Source: Eubacterium sp.
GTDB taxonomy: Bacteria; Bacillota; Clostridia; Oscillospirales; Acutalibacteraceae
Length of the DNA stretch: 64,000 bases
Reading direction: 5' to 3'
NCBI GenBank assembly: GCA_017450645.1
Contig: JAFSTE010000003.1
Coordinates: 50,241 to 114,240, forward strand
The notes under the pieces are model-generated. The model worked only from the letters and a program-made list of their open reading frames with translations. It searched no databases and was not told the DNA's origin. Positions 7,623-16,062 of the stretch are shown piece by piece; position 1 is the stretch's first letter; every line of letters starts with the position of its first letter. The translations under genes were made by a program, and so were the position numbers.

Positions 7623-8522
7623 ATGTTAAATCCAGATAAAGTTAAACTTGCAATCGCACCTATCGGCTGGACTAATGACGATATGCCCGACCTCGGTGCA
7701 GAAAACACATTTGAGCAGTGCATCAGCGAGATGGCGCTCGCAGGCTTTAAGGGCTCAGAAATCGGTAATAAATACCCCGCAGACCCCGATGTATTAAAGC
7801 CGTATCTTGATATCAGAGGACTTCAGATTTGTAACGCGTGGTTCTCGTCGTTCCTTACCTCTAAGCCTTATGAGGAAACAATCGATGCTTTTAAGGCACA
7901 CGCTGATAAGCTCTATAAGCTCGGCGCAAGAGTAATCGGCGCGTCGGAGCAGGGTAACTCAATCCAGGGCGACCTTACTAAGTCAATCCTCGACGAAAAG
8001 CCTTACTACACCGACGAGCAGTGGGCTATCGTTGCCAAGGGCTTTAACGAGATGGGCGCGTACGCAAAGAGCAAGGGTATGTACTTTACGGTGCATCACC
8101 ATATGGGTACCGGCGTTCAGACAGTTGAAGAGATTGATAAGCTTATGGAAATCACTGACCCCGAGCTTGTGTACCTTCTTTTTGACTCGGGTCACCTTAC
8201 CTTTGCGGGTATCGACCCTGTTCCCGTACTTAAAAAGTATGTTAACAGGATTAAGCATGTTCACCTTAAGGATGTACGCCTTGATGTTTATAATAATCAG
8301 GTTGTACCGCAGCATATGAGCTTCCTCGACGCAGTTCGCGCAGGTGTGTTCACTGTGCCCGGTGACGGCGATGTTGACTTTAAGCCGATTTTCGATATCC
8401 TTGCCGATAACGATTACGAAGGCTGGGTTGTTGTAGAAGCTGAGCAGGACCCTGCAAAGGCTAACCCGTTTGAGTACGCAGTTAAGGCGAGAAAGTATAT
8501 CCGCGAAACAGCAGGACTCTAA
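7623..8522 (+). CDS. iolE: myo-inosose-2 dehydratase
   Basis: This 299-residue TIM-barrel protein of the xylose isomerase-like family dehydrates scyllo-inosose, the second step in myo-inositol catabolism. The N-terminal segment [15 protein letters not shown] is characteristic of IolE. Metal-site and substrate segments include [33 protein letters not shown] and a C-terminal [11 protein letters not shown]. Its ATG is preceded by GAAGGAGAAA at ideal distance. It ends the IolG-IolD-IolE set; iolB, iolC, iolJ and an inositol transporter are not in the window, so the pathway is completed elsewhere or the set serves only part of it. A terminator follows. Confidence 0.93.
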   Translation: MLNPDKVKLAIAPIGWTNDDMPDLGAENTFEQCISEMALAGFKGSEIGNKYPADPDVLKPYLDIRGLQICNAWFSSFLTSKPYEETIDAFKAHADKLYKLGARVIGASEQGNSIQGDLTKSILDEKPYYTDEQWAIVAKGFNEMGAYAKSKGMYFTVHHHMGTGVQTVEEIDKLMEITDPELVYLLFDSGHLTFAGIDPVPVLKKYVNRIKHVHLKDVRLDVYNNQVVPQHMSFLDAVRAGVFTVPGDGDVDFKPIFDILADNDYEGWVVVEAEQDPAKANPFEYAVKARKYIRETAGL

Positions 8523-8536
8523 AAAACGCATAAATA

Positions 8537-8571
8537 AAAAGCTCCCGAAAGAATTTTCTTTCGGGAGCTTT
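8537..8571. terminator. bidirectional terminator between iolE and lepB
   Basis: AAGCTCCCGAAAG and its complement CTTTCGGGAGCTT enclose a short loop. A-runs on the left and T-runs on the right let it serve both converging genes. Confidence 0.85.
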
Positions 8572-8579
8572 ATTTGTTA

Positions 8580-9257
8580 TCAGTCAAATTTTCTGATGTC
8601 GGTAAACGGGAAGTAGCAGAACTTCGCCTTGCCGATAATCAAATCCTTGTGGACATAATTTGTTGATGTCCAGTAGCGTGAGTCAACAGAGCTTTCGCGG
8701 TTATCACCCATAACAAAGTAGCTGTCCTCGGGTACCTCGTACGGTCCCCAGTTGCCCGTAGGCTCGCACGCGGTGATAAAGTCGTCGCGTGTCTGGGTTG
8801 ATTTACCGTTTTTGTCCGTTACATAAACAACGCCGTTTACTATGTTAACCGTTTCGCCGGGTAAGCCTATAATACGCTTGATGTAGTATTCCTTGTCGTT
8901 GCCCTTTGCGACCTCGTCGGGCGCTTTAAATATGATAATATCATATCTCTCGGGCTCGTGGAAATTGTACTCGATTCTGCTTGCGATAATTCTGTCCTTT
9001 TCCTGAATTGTGTTAAGCATAGAGCCTGTCGGCACAATCGCGTTAGCAAAGATAAATGTCTTAAGCAGCATCGCAACTATAAGTGCAATAACTATCGGAA
9101 GGATAAATTCAAAGGCTTCGCGAGCCGTTGATTTAGGCTTCTCCTCCTTGCCGTCTTTTTTATTCTCTTTTTTTGTAGCCACAGCACCGCAGGAGTTGCA
9201 GATAAACTTATCTCCGTCCTTTTTGATGTCCTGGCTGCCGCATTTTTTACATGTCAT
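8580..9257 (-). CDS. lepB: signal peptidase I with an N-terminal zinc ribbon
   Basis: This 225-residue membrane protease removes signal peptides from secreted proteins. A transmembrane segment (about 50-70) is followed by the catalytic Ser79 in VPTGSM and the general-base Lys127 in YYIKRIIGLPGE; the GDNRESSVDSRYW box is also present. Unusually, residues 1-23 form a CxxC...CxxC zinc ribbon (Cys3, Cys6, Cys20, Cys23), followed by a Lys-rich linker. This head would lie in the cytoplasm. Catalytic residues are intact, so activity is expected. The window's many signal-peptide proteins are plausible substrates. The glycosidase-like gene lies 13 bp upstream on the same strand. Confidence 0.93.
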   Translation of the reverse strand: MTCKKCGSQDIKKDGDKFICNSCGAVATKKENKKDGKEEKPKSTAREAFEFILPIVIALIVAMLLKTFIFANAIVPTGSMLNTIQEKDRIIASRIEYNFHEPERYDIIIFKAPDEVAKGNDKEYYIKRIIGLPGETVNIVNGVVYVTDKNGKSTQTRDDFITACEPTGNWGPYEVPEDSYFVMGDNRESSVDSRYWTSTNYVHKDLIIGKAKFCYFPFTDIRKFD

Positions 9258-9270
9258 ATCGTCGCGTCCT

Positions 9271-11169
9271 TTATACAGTAAATTTTAATATTACGCACTC
9301 GTATGCGTGCAGTGTTAAGTCGAATTTGTCGCCGTATGAGAAGGTGTCGTCGGTTTCGTTTACCGAAAGGCTGTAGATGTTTTCGCGTCTTGCGCCCTCA
9401 AGATTTTCGGGAACACCCATAAGCTTGTTGAGCGTAAGGGTGAGCGAGGTCTTTTCGTCGCTCGGATTTCTGAGCGCGATTATGCCCTCGTTTTCGTCGC
9501 TCCACGATACAAAGCCGTAAATATTCTCCTCGCAGGGATTGCCGCCGATAAATGTGCAGTTCTTAAGAATGTGCTGGCACTCCTCTTTAAACTTCAGCGC
9601 TTTTGAAAGGGAAGCGCGCTTGTTGTCGTCGAGATTAGCCATTGTCATATCCAGCTTAACCTGCGACGCGCCCTGAGCCATCTTCCACATAACATAAGCG
9701 TAAAACTCGTCGTTGCTGAGGTTGTTTGCGCTCAGCTTAACCTCGTAGCAGTCAGCCTTAGCCTGCGAAGCGTGGTAGCACCTTGTGTAGAAATAAGCCG
9801 TGTCCTCATAGGTGAGCTTCTTGTTAAGCGCCGAGATTTCGTCGTTTTTGTAATCGCACTCAAACGAAGCCACGCCGTTTTCACAAAAGGCGTTAGCCCA
9901 CTGACGCCACCAGGGTGACAGGTTGTAAAGTGAGTTTAGCACAATAGTAATATCGGGATTTACGCTGCGAAGCTTTTTCAAAAGCTCAATGCGGCGCTCC
10001 ACCAAATCGGTTACAAAATACATATTGTTCTTGCCGCCGCAGGTGTGGTCGTGGCTCTCGTCGGTACAAACTATCTGCTCGTTAATGCCGAAAGCAAGCT
10101 CGACATAACCGAGGTTGTTGTTAGCCACTGCAGCGCATAAAAACTCCGCGAGCTTGTCGTTATAGCGCGCGCTCGCACAGCAAAGCTCCTTGCTGTCGCT
10201 CTTGATAAATCCGTCGCCCGCTTTTTGCAGCTTTTTGGCAAGCTTTGAGTCGATAGCCGCGTTAAGCGAAATACCGAGCTGCGCCGCGTTGTCCGCACAG
10301 GCAGAGCTGAGCTCGCTTAAGCCGTTGGGGAAATTCTTGTTAAAGCCGAGCGCCTTAGCTCTGTCGTCGAGCCAGCACTCGCTGCCCTCGATAAAGCTGT
10401 CGATATGCGGCATATCGGGAGTATTAAAGCTCTTCAAAGCGTTGTCGCAAAGTGACGCGAGCTGCTGCGAGTTAGTTCTCTTAGCGCTCTCGCTCTCGTA
10501 AAAGCTGAATTGCAGCGGAGAGTTAAGGCTGATTGTGTCGATATAATCATAAAACGCCCTTTGCATCTCCTGCATAGTGTTGTCTTTGCCGCCGCCGATA
10601 ACAGTTACGGGGCATTTGAAATCCTTGCCGACATTTTTGCCGATATAGTATCTTATCTGGCCCGCGCCGTGAATAATCTTGCTGTCAACAGCAGGACTTT
10701 CGCAGCCGAAAAACAGACTGTCGATATAAAACGGCTGACCGAGCGACATCACATAATCCTCGTTTTCCTTATGGGTTGCGGGGTCGATACCAAAATGCGT
10801 TTTCGAGTTAATAATACCCACATTTTCAAGGAATACGCGGTCGATAACCTTGTCGTTATTCTGGCTAATAGTAATCTGTTTACAGATTGTGTTGCCGTCC
10901 TCGTGAATCCAGTATTCGAGCGTAACGGTAGTGCCGAGATTCTCGTCAAAAATAAACTTAAGCTTGTTGTTCTCCTCACTGCTCGAAAGAACGGGGAGTC
11001 CCTTTGAGGACACCTCGCTGCCGTCGGTGAAAAAGATTACAAACTCACATCCGTTGCCGTCGGGCACGAAGCCCATATCCGAGATTTTGTTATGAATCTG
11101 GCTGGCATAAAAATTACCGTTAGTGATTTTAAATTCGCGTTTTAATTTGTTACTTTCGAGTTTGAACAT
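9271..11169 (-). CDS. putative glycoside hydrolase-like protein
   Basis: The 632-residue product has no signal peptide. Its N-terminal ~230 residues look like a beta-sandwich, the middle (about 250-530) reads as a TIM-barrel-like region with segments such as CTDESHDHTCGG, TIVLNSLYNLSPWWRQW and FECDYKNDEIS, and the C-terminal ~80 residues resemble the beta domain of alpha-galactosidase-type enzymes (ECVILKF ending). This three-part layout recalls GH36/GH31-like families, but I could not identify a standard catalytic motif with confidence. ATG 11169 is preferred because CGGAG lies upstream; the longer frame runs into heptamer repeats. It lies directly upstream of lepB on the same strand. Confidence 0.6.
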   Translation of the reverse strand: MFKLESNKLKREFKITNGNFYASQIHNKISDMGFVPDGNGCEFVIFFTDGSEVSSKGLPVLSSSEENNKLKFIFDENLGTTVTLEYWIHEDGNTICKQITISQNNDKVIDRVFLENVGIINSKTHFGIDPATHKENEDYVMSLGQPFYIDSLFFGCESPAVDSKIIHGAGQIRYYIGKNVGKDFKCPVTVIGGGKDNTMQEMQRAFYDYIDTISLNSPLQFSFYESESAKRTNSQQLASLCDNALKSFNTPDMPHIDSFIEGSECWLDDRAKALGFNKNFPNGLSELSSACADNAAQLGISLNAAIDSKLAKKLQKAGDGFIKSDSKELCCASARYNDKLAEFLCAAVANNNLGYVELAFGINEQIVCTDESHDHTCGGKNNMYFVTDLVERRIELLKKLRSVNPDITIVLNSLYNLSPWWRQWANAFCENGVASFECDYKNDEISALNKKLTYEDTAYFYTRCYHASQAKADCYEVKLSANNLSNDEFYAYVMWKMAQGASQVKLDMTMANLDDNKRASLSKALKFKEECQHILKNCTFIGGNPCEENIYGFVSWSDENEGIIALRNPSDEKTSLTLTLNKLMGVPENLEGARRENIYSLSVNETDDTFSYGDKFDLTLHAYECVILKFTV

Positions 11170-11199
11170 AGTTATTACTCCGTTTTGTATTCTCCTTCG

Positions 11200-11227
11200 A
11201 GTCTCAAGTCTCAAGTCTCAAGTCTCA
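11200..11227. repeat. heptamer tandem repeat (AGTCTCA x4)
   Basis: Four perfect copies of AGTCTCA lie downstream of the S23-type gene. A complementary set, CTTGAGA units, lies on the other side of that gene at 11669-11696, so the gene is bracketed by inverted heptamer arrays. Confidence 0.9.
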
Positions 11228-11269
11228 AGGATTACGGGCAAAGCCCGTGTAGTTATTTCATTTGATTAA

Positions 11270-11608
11270 TCATTTTTGATAGCATTTTGCGTATTTCATC
11301 ACACAATTCAAATAATGGGCGCGTTTGATTATTTGAAAAAAACCAATCCTTTCGCCTAATATAAGTTGTGTTTCAAGCTCTGATAAAGAGCCGCGAGAAA
11401 TAGCCAAAAAGTGAGAAAACTCGTTTTTTGAGTTTCTGCCGTGACCTTCTGCAATATTGGAAGGGATAGAAATAGCGCTTCGTCTTATTTGGTCAGATAA
11501 ACAATATCTTTCATTTGAAGGCAAAGTTTTTATAAGTTCATATGCTTTTTCAGAAAGAAGCATACTTTTTTGCCAAACGATTAATTCTTTGTAATCTTTA
11601 TAAGACAT
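11270..11608 (-). CDS. four helix bundle protein (S23/23S rRNA intervening-sequence family)
   Basis: The 112-residue product, starting MSYKDYKELIVWQKS, is a standard member of the S23/IVP family: WQKSMLLSEKAYELIKTLP, then SDQIRRSAISIPSNIAEGHGR, then FLAISRGSLSELETQL. The family was first found inside 23S rRNA intervening sequences and later as stand-alone genes; related proteins (Avd) act with diversity-generating retroelements. No rRNA or reverse transcriptase is present here. An ATG four codons upstream is possible, but MSYKD is the common start. Flanking inverted heptamer arrays (11200-11227, 11669-11696) suggest the gene arrived as a small mobile unit. Its cellular role is not established. 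Confidence 0.88.
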   Translation of the reverse strand: MSYKDYKELIVWQKSMLLSEKAYELIKTLPSNERYCLSDQIRRSAISIPSNIAEGHGRNSKNEFSHFLAISRGSLSELETQLILGERIGFFQIIKRAHYLNCVMKYAKCYQK

Positions 11609-11668
11609 CTCAATTACCACTCTTTAATAATTGTGTACTAATTAGCCTTAGCGTTTCAAGTTTTAAAG

Positions 11669-11696
11669 CTTGAGACTTGAGACTCAAAACTTGAGA
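11669..11696. repeat. heptamer tandem repeat (CTTGAGA type)
   Basis: Three CTTGAGA units and one variant (CTCAAAA) in register at 7 bp, in inverted orientation relative to the AGTCTCA array at 11200-11227. Confidence 0.8.
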
Positions 11697-11702
11697 CTGA
11701 AT

Positions 11703-11960
11703 TTATAATTCTTCTTTAATTTCTTCTAACGCTTGCGCGAGCTGGTCGGGGCAGGAAGTGCCTTTGAAGTTACAGTCGATGCCCTTAAGCGTGGATATTA
11801 CTTCGTCGATATCCTTGCCCTTAACAAGCGCTGATATGCCCTTAAGGTTGCCGTTGCAACCGCCTACAAAGGATACAGAATTTATAGTATTGTCATTTTC
11901 GTTAACATCTACGGTAATCTGCCTTGAGCAAACACCGTACGGGGTGTAATTAAAAGTCAT
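11703..11960 (-). CDS. TSCPD domain protein (TIGR03905 type)
   Basis: This 85-residue protein carries the signature GTSCPDQLAQAL near its C-terminus and the segment FVGGCNGNLKGISALVKG. It matches the short stand-alone TSCPD family common in Clostridia; a related domain ends some class II ribonucleotide reductases. Three Cys residues (in GVCSR, GGCNG, DCNFKGTSCPD context) suggest a metal or redox site. Its function is not established. It lies downstream of rplL, but a terminator at 12050-12087 separates them, so it probably has its own promoter. Confidence 0.88.
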   Translation of the reverse strand: MTFNYTPYGVCSRQITVDVNENDNTINSVSFVGGCNGNLKGISALVKGKDIDEVISTLKGIDCNFKGTSCPDQLAQALEEIKEEL

Positions 11961-12049
11961 TATAAAACCCTCTTTTATAATTTTATCCTATATATTATAC
12001 ATTTAAATTATTTATAATTCAATAACAAATTATTAAATATATTAAAATA

Positions 12050-12087
12050 AAAAACAACCGCCTGACAAAATGCCAAACGGTTGTTTG
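12050..12087 (-). terminator. terminator of the rplJ-rplL operon
   Basis: AACAACCG (12053-12060) pairs with CGGTTGTT (12078-12085), with a run of T in the minus-strand transcript. It lies 24 bp after the rplL stop codon. Confidence 0.85.
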
Positions 12088-12110
12088 TTTTTATGGAATG
12101 TAAAGCTAAA

Positions 12111-12488
12111 TTATTTAAGCTCAACAGTAGCGCCGGCTTCCTCAAGCTTAGTCTTGAGTTCCTCAGCGTCAGCTGCGGGCATAGCCTCTTTAACTGTTGA
12201 AGGAGCGCCGTCAACGAGTTCCTTAGCTTCCTTAAGGCCAAGACCTGTAGCCTCACGAACTGCCTTGATAACTGCGATTTTCTGTGCGCCTGCTGATGCA
12301 AGAACTACATCAAATTCTGACTTCTCTTCAGCTGCTGCTGCGCCACCCTCTGCAGGTGCTGCTACTGCTACTGCTGCTGCAGCGCTTACGCCGAATTCTT
12401 CTTCTACTGCTGATACGAGCTCTGAAAGCTCAAGAACTGTGAGCTCTTTAAGAGCGTCAACAATTGCTGTAACTTTTTCTGATGCCAT
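12111..12488 (-). CDS. rplL: 50S ribosomal protein L7/L12
   Basis: The 125-residue acidic, Ala-rich product is a full-length L7/L12: N-terminal dimerisation region ([19 protein letters not shown]), Ala/Glu hinge, and C-terminal domain with [25 protein letters not shown]-type helix and loop. It forms the ribosomal stalk together with L10 and recruits translation factors. It follows rplJ by 36 bp and is co-transcribed from the promoter at 13408-13436. A terminator lies between it and the next gene, so rpoB, the usual neighbour, is not adjacent. Confidence 0.97.
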   Translation of the reverse strand: MASEKVTAIVDALKELTVLELSELVSAVEEEFGVSAAAAVAVAAPAEGGAAAAEEKSEFDVVLASAGAQKIAVIKAVREATGLGLKEAKELVDGAPSTVKEAMPAADAEELKTKLEEAGATVELK

Positions 12489-12524
12489 TTTAATTTCCTC
12501 CGTAAAATTAGTTTAATTTAATAA

Positions 12525-13193
12525 TTATTCTGCTGATTCTTCAGCCTTTGCTTCCTCTGCGGGAGCCTCTTCTGCTGCGGGAGCTTCTTCAGCTGCAGGA
12601 GCCTCAGCCTCTGCCGGTGCTTCCTCAGCCTTTGCCTCTTCTGCTGCAGGTGCCTCCTCTGCGGGAGCTTCTGCCTTCTCCTCAGGTTCACAAGCTTCAA
12701 CGCCGCCCTTATCTACGATAGCCTGAACGCCACGCGCAAATGCTGCGATAGGTGCATTGAATACGCTGCAAACTGTTGCGAGAAGAACTTCTCTTGAAGG
12801 TAACTTAGCAAGAGATACAATCTTTGCGTTGTCGATAATTTCGCCGTCAAGATAACCTGTCTTGATAGTGAAATTGTCGTGACCTTCTGCGTACTTGTTG
12901 AGGATACGAGCTGCTGCTACGTAATCGTCAACACTTGTTGCAACTGCGGTTGTGCCTTCTACAACAGAGTTATCGATTGTAAGACCTGCGTCCTCAGCCG
13001 CACGGGCAAGGATAGAGTTCTTAACTACTGTGTATACAACATTAGCCTCACGAAGCTCTCTTCTGAGCTTGGTGTCGTCCTCAACATTGATACCCTTGTA
13101 GTCAACGATAACGCCTGCGCAAGAATCTTTAAGTCTCTGAGAAAGCTCTGCAACCTGCTGCTTTTTCTTTTCAAGAACTACTGTACTTGGCAT
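12525..13193 (-). CDS. rplJ: 50S ribosomal protein L10 with acidic C-terminal tail
   Basis: The first ~172 residues are a normal L10 (VLEKKKQQVAELSQRLKDS, VVDYKGINVEDDTKLRRELRE, LPSREVLLATVCSVFNAPI), which anchors L7/L12 dimers to the ribosome. The protein is 222 residues because of a ~50-residue low-complexity tail of Glu, Ala and Pro with a few Lys, beginning around ACEPEEKAEAP. Bacterial L10 normally ends near residue 165-180. The tail follows the helices that bind L7/L12, so it would project from the stalk base. Expression should be controlled by the L10 leader at 13268-13400, where L10 binds its own mRNA. Confidence 0.96.
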   Translation of the reverse strand: MPSTVVLEKKKQQVAELSQRLKDSCAGVIVDYKGINVEDDTKLRRELREANVVYTVVKNSILARAAEDAGLTIDNSVVEGTTAVATSVDDYVAAARILNKYAEGHDNFTIKTGYLDGEIIDNAKIVSLAKLPSREVLLATVCSVFNAPIAAFARGVQAIVDKGGVEACEPEEKAEAPAEEAPAAEEAKAEEAPAEAEAPAAEEAPAAEEAPAEEAKAEESAE

Positions 13194-13267
13194 TTACTTT
13201 ACCTCCATAATTATTTGCCAAAGCAAGCTTTGGACTTTGGAGCTATTCATCCATACATATAGAAAAT

Positions 13268-13400
13268 GCATTCCCAAAGAGTATGGGAATGCATAACATT
13301 ACAAATTAAGCTTGGTAATGCTCATTCCTCGGCAGGCGATGGGAGCTATCGCACCCCTGCTTACATCCAAAAGGATACCTGCTGTCTTTGGTTGAACAGC
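13268..13400 (-). promoter_or_regulatory. ribosomal protein L10 leader RNA with attenuator hairpin
   Basis: Read on the minus strand, the leader contains CAAAGACAGCAGG followed after a hairpin region by CCTGCCGAGG, the conserved L10-leader signature. It then has a terminator-like hairpin with arms GCATTCCCA and TGGGAATGC (13268-13292) and a T-rich end. In this family L10 (with L7/L12) binds the leader to repress its own operon. The gap to the rplJ start (13193) holds a ribosome site GGAGG. Confidence 0.88.
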
Positions 13401-13407
13401 GAAAACT

Positions 13408-13436
13408 ATTATAATGTATATAATATTATTTGTCAA
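13408..13436 (-). promoter_or_regulatory. promoter of rplJ-rplL
   Basis: TTGACA (13431-13436) and TATAAT (13408-13413) on the minus strand, 17-bp spacer, both perfect. It places the start at about 13400, directly before the L10 leader. Confidence 0.85.
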
Positions 13437-13549
13437 GTGTTTTTATTTGATATTTGCAGATTGATTTTTTACAGTTTTTTAAATTTTTAAATATTTTTAA
13501 AGCTTAGTTCACAATTCTATTATATTATAAGCAAAAGGGAGTGTGATTT

Positions 13550-16018
13550 ATGAAACGAATAATGTCGTTGCTGCTGTCGCTGCTAACGCTGCTAAGCGTT
13601 TTATCAGGCTATAGCATTAATGCTTTTGCGCTTGATAAAAAAGGTCTTGCGGGCGAAAACTCAGTCTATACCTTTAATTCTGCTACCGGCGTGCTGACTA
13701 TCAGCGGCAGGGGTGAAGTGTTTGATTTTGATTGGGCTGAGGATGACGGGCTGTGGGACGAATCACCGTTTAACAGTAACAGTAAGATAAAAAAGGTTAT
13801 TATAAAAAACGGAATAACGGGCGTTCGCGCTTTTGCGTTTAATAACTGTGTTGCGCTAAAAAGTATTACGCTTCCTAAAAGCTTTAAACATATTAATTGC
13901 AACTCGTTTGAGGGCTGCCCCGCGCTTGAAACCATAAAAGTATCTAAAGATAATCCTAAGTTTGACAGCAGGAATAACTGTAACGCGATAATAAACACCA
14001 AGCAAAACCGTCTTGTTAAAGGCAGTAACAAAACAATTATTCCCGACACTGTAGAAAGAATCGCTTTTAACTCGTTTCATAACTGCAAAAAGCTGAAAAA
14101 AATACATATCCCTAAAAGTGTTATCCGTATAGAAAGCGGTGCTTTTTCGGGCAATTCTGCTGTTGAAACAATAACTGTTGATAAGGATAACAAATATTAC
14201 TCTGCACCAAACGGCTGTAATGCCGTTATTAACGATAAAAACTGGCTTACGGTCGGCTGTAAAAACACTGTTATACCTGATTACGTTAAGGGCATTTATG
14301 ACTCTGCGTTTGCAGACTGCAAGGGTTTAAAGAGTATAACTTTAGGCAGTAAATTTACAGGCAGCATAACTGCCTATAAATTCAGAGGATGTAACGCTCT
14401 AAACAGTATAAAAGTATCTGCAGACAACCCGAAATACGATAGCCGTGATAATTGCAACGCCATTATTGAAACTGAAACGAATACACTTTTGGCAGGCTGT
14501 AAAACAACAATTATTCCCGACACTGTTGAAACGCTGGGCGACTATGCGTTGGCAGGCGATTACACCTGCTGCGACCTGACCGGGATTGATATTCCGAGCA
14601 GCGTTACCTATATTAATAAATATGCTTTTCATAATTGTAAAAAGCTGAATAAAGTAAAACTACCCGATAATCTGGAAACCATTGACTTAGGCGTATTTGA
14701 AGGATGTACGGCAATTGAAAGTCTTAAACTTCCTAAAAAGCTAAGGGTATTGTCGGACAATGCGTTTCATAAATGCAGTAAGTTAAAAAGCATAGATTTT
14801 CCCGATAAGCTCGAATACATCGGCTCAGGTGCTTTTACCGCATGCAGGAGTTTGCAGAGCATTTATGTGGGCAAAAACCTTTCCAGAATTAAAATGAGCG
14901 CGTTTTCGTATTGCCCAAAGCTCAGTAAAATCTCGGTAAGTCCGCAAAATACTGTTTACGACAGCAGAAAAAACTGCAACGCTATTGTTAAAACAAAGAT
15001 AAATGCAATTATGCTTGGTTGCAAAAATACCACTATACCAACAAGCGTTAAGCGTATTTATGAAAGTGCATTTAAGGGCTGTAAGAGCCTTGAAAGCATA
15101 GAAATACCCGATACAGTAATAAATATCGGAGACGGCGCCTTTGCGGATTGTATAAGGCTTAAGAGTGTTAAATTACCAAAAAGACTAAATACTGTTCAGT
15201 CTAATTTGTTTTCGGGGTGCAAAGCTCTTAAAAAAATCACTATCCCGGCAAGTGTTGATAAGATTAACGAATACGCGTTTTCAAACTGCCCGAGACTTAA
15301 AAGTATTAAGGTTTCAAAAAGCAACAAAACCCTTGACAGCAGAAATAACTGCAACGCAGTTGTAATAACAAAAACCGATACTCTTATAGTCGGTTGCACC
15401 GGAACTGCAATCCCAAAAAGCGTTAAGACAATCGGCAAGAATGCGTTTGCAGGCTGCACGGGACTTAAGCGGATAACCGTTCCGTACGGAGTTGAAAAAA
15501 TTGATACTTACGCATTCCTGGGTTGTAATAAGCTTGTAAGTGTTTCAATAAAAAAGTCAATAAAAAGCATCGAACCTGCAGCATTCAGCGGGTGCGACAA
15601 GCTGACCGCCGTTTATTATTCGGGCAGCTGCTCCGACTGGCAGGATATTGATATTGCGTATAAGTGGAGAAATAATGAGATGGGTCCGTTTTTGACAAAC
15701 GGCATGCTAAAAAAGGCGGTTGTATTTTATAATTCCTCGCCACTTAAAGTTAAAAGTACAAAGCCGGTTACAAAGGGCTTTAAGGTTAAATGGAGCAAGC
15801 TTGGCGGCGCTAAGGGCTATCAGATTCAGTACAGCACAAGCAGCAGCTTTAAAAACGCCAAAAGGCTTACCGTAAAGGGCAACAAAACCTTTACCAAAAC
15901 AGTTAAAAAGCTAAAGAAAAACAAAAAGTACTATGTCAGAGTCAGGGGTTACAAAACTAAAAAATCAATTAAAACCTTCGGTGCTTGGTCACAGTATAAA
16001 ACTGTTAAAACCAATTAA
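13550..16018 (+). CDS. secreted BspA-like leucine-rich-repeat protein with C-terminal FN3-like module (paralog 1)
   Basis: The 822-residue protein has a signal peptide (MKRIMSLLLSLLTLLSV...NAFA) and an N-terminal segment with TFNSATGVLTISGRGEVFDF. It then has about 15-20 BspA/TpLRR-type repeats of the form IPxSVxxIxxxAFxxCxxLKxI. Five repeats carry an extra block containing DSRxNCNAI and GCxxTxIP. A basic fibronectin-III-like module ends the protein (about 720-822, KGYQIQYSTSSSF, YYVRVRGYK). Such proteins bind host or bacterial surface ligands; ligand unknown. It has GGGAG before the ATG. It lies divergent from the rplJ leader and is a close paralog of the gene at 16594, inserted inside the ribosomal gene cluster. 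Confidence 0.88.
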   Translation: MKRIMSLLLSLLTLLSVLSGYSINAFALDKKGLAGENSVYTFNSATGVLTISGRGEVFDFDWAEDDGLWDESPFNSNSKIKKVIIKNGITGVRAFAFNNCVALKSITLPKSFKHINCNSFEGCPALETIKVSKDNPKFDSRNNCNAIINTKQNRLVKGSNKTIIPDTVERIAFNSFHNCKKLKKIHIPKSVIRIESGAFSGNSAVETITVDKDNKYYSAPNGCNAVINDKNWLTVGCKNTVIPDYVKGIYDSAFADCKGLKSITLGSKFTGSITAYKFRGCNALNSIKVSADNPKYDSRDNCNAIIETETNTLLAGCKTTIIPDTVETLGDYALAGDYTCCDLTGIDIPSSVTYINKYAFHNCKKLNKVKLPDNLETIDLGVFEGCTAIESLKLPKKLRVLSDNAFHKCSKLKSIDFPDKLEYIGSGAFTACRSLQSIYVGKNLSRIKMSAFSYCPKLSKISVSPQNTVYDSRKNCNAIVKTKINAIMLGCKNTTIPTSVKRIYESAFKGCKSLESIEIPDTVINIGDGAFADCIRLKSVKLPKRLNTVQSNLFSGCKALKKITIPASVDKINEYAFSNCPRLKSIKVSKSNKTLDSRNNCNAVVITKTDTLIVGCTGTAIPKSVKTIGKNAFAGCTGLKRITVPYGVEKIDTYAFLGCNKLVSVSIKKSIKSIEPAAFSGCDKLTAVYYSGSCSDWQDIDIAYKWRNNEMGPFLTNGMLKKAVVFYNSSPLKVKSTKPVTKGFKVKWSKLGGAKGYQIQYSTSSSFKNAKRLTVKGNKTFTKTVKKLKKNKKYYVRVRGYKTKKSIKTFGAWSQYKTVKTN

Positions 16019-16024
16019 AATATT

Positions 16025-16054
16025 AAAAGCAATCGCAAAAGCGATTGCTTTTTA
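16025..16054. terminator. terminator after LRR paralog 1
   Basis: AAAAGCAATCGC-AAAA-GCGATTGCTTTT with T-run. The same hairpin follows paralog 2 at 19069-19098, consistent with duplication. Confidence 0.85.
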
Positions 16055-16062
16055 AATGTCTG

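Noticed and set aside
7223-7723. 166-codon minus-strand frame across copy B of the repeat
   Set aside because: It overlaps iolD and iolE on the other strand, covers the repeat and the nested element, and reads as the usual spurious translation of such repeats.
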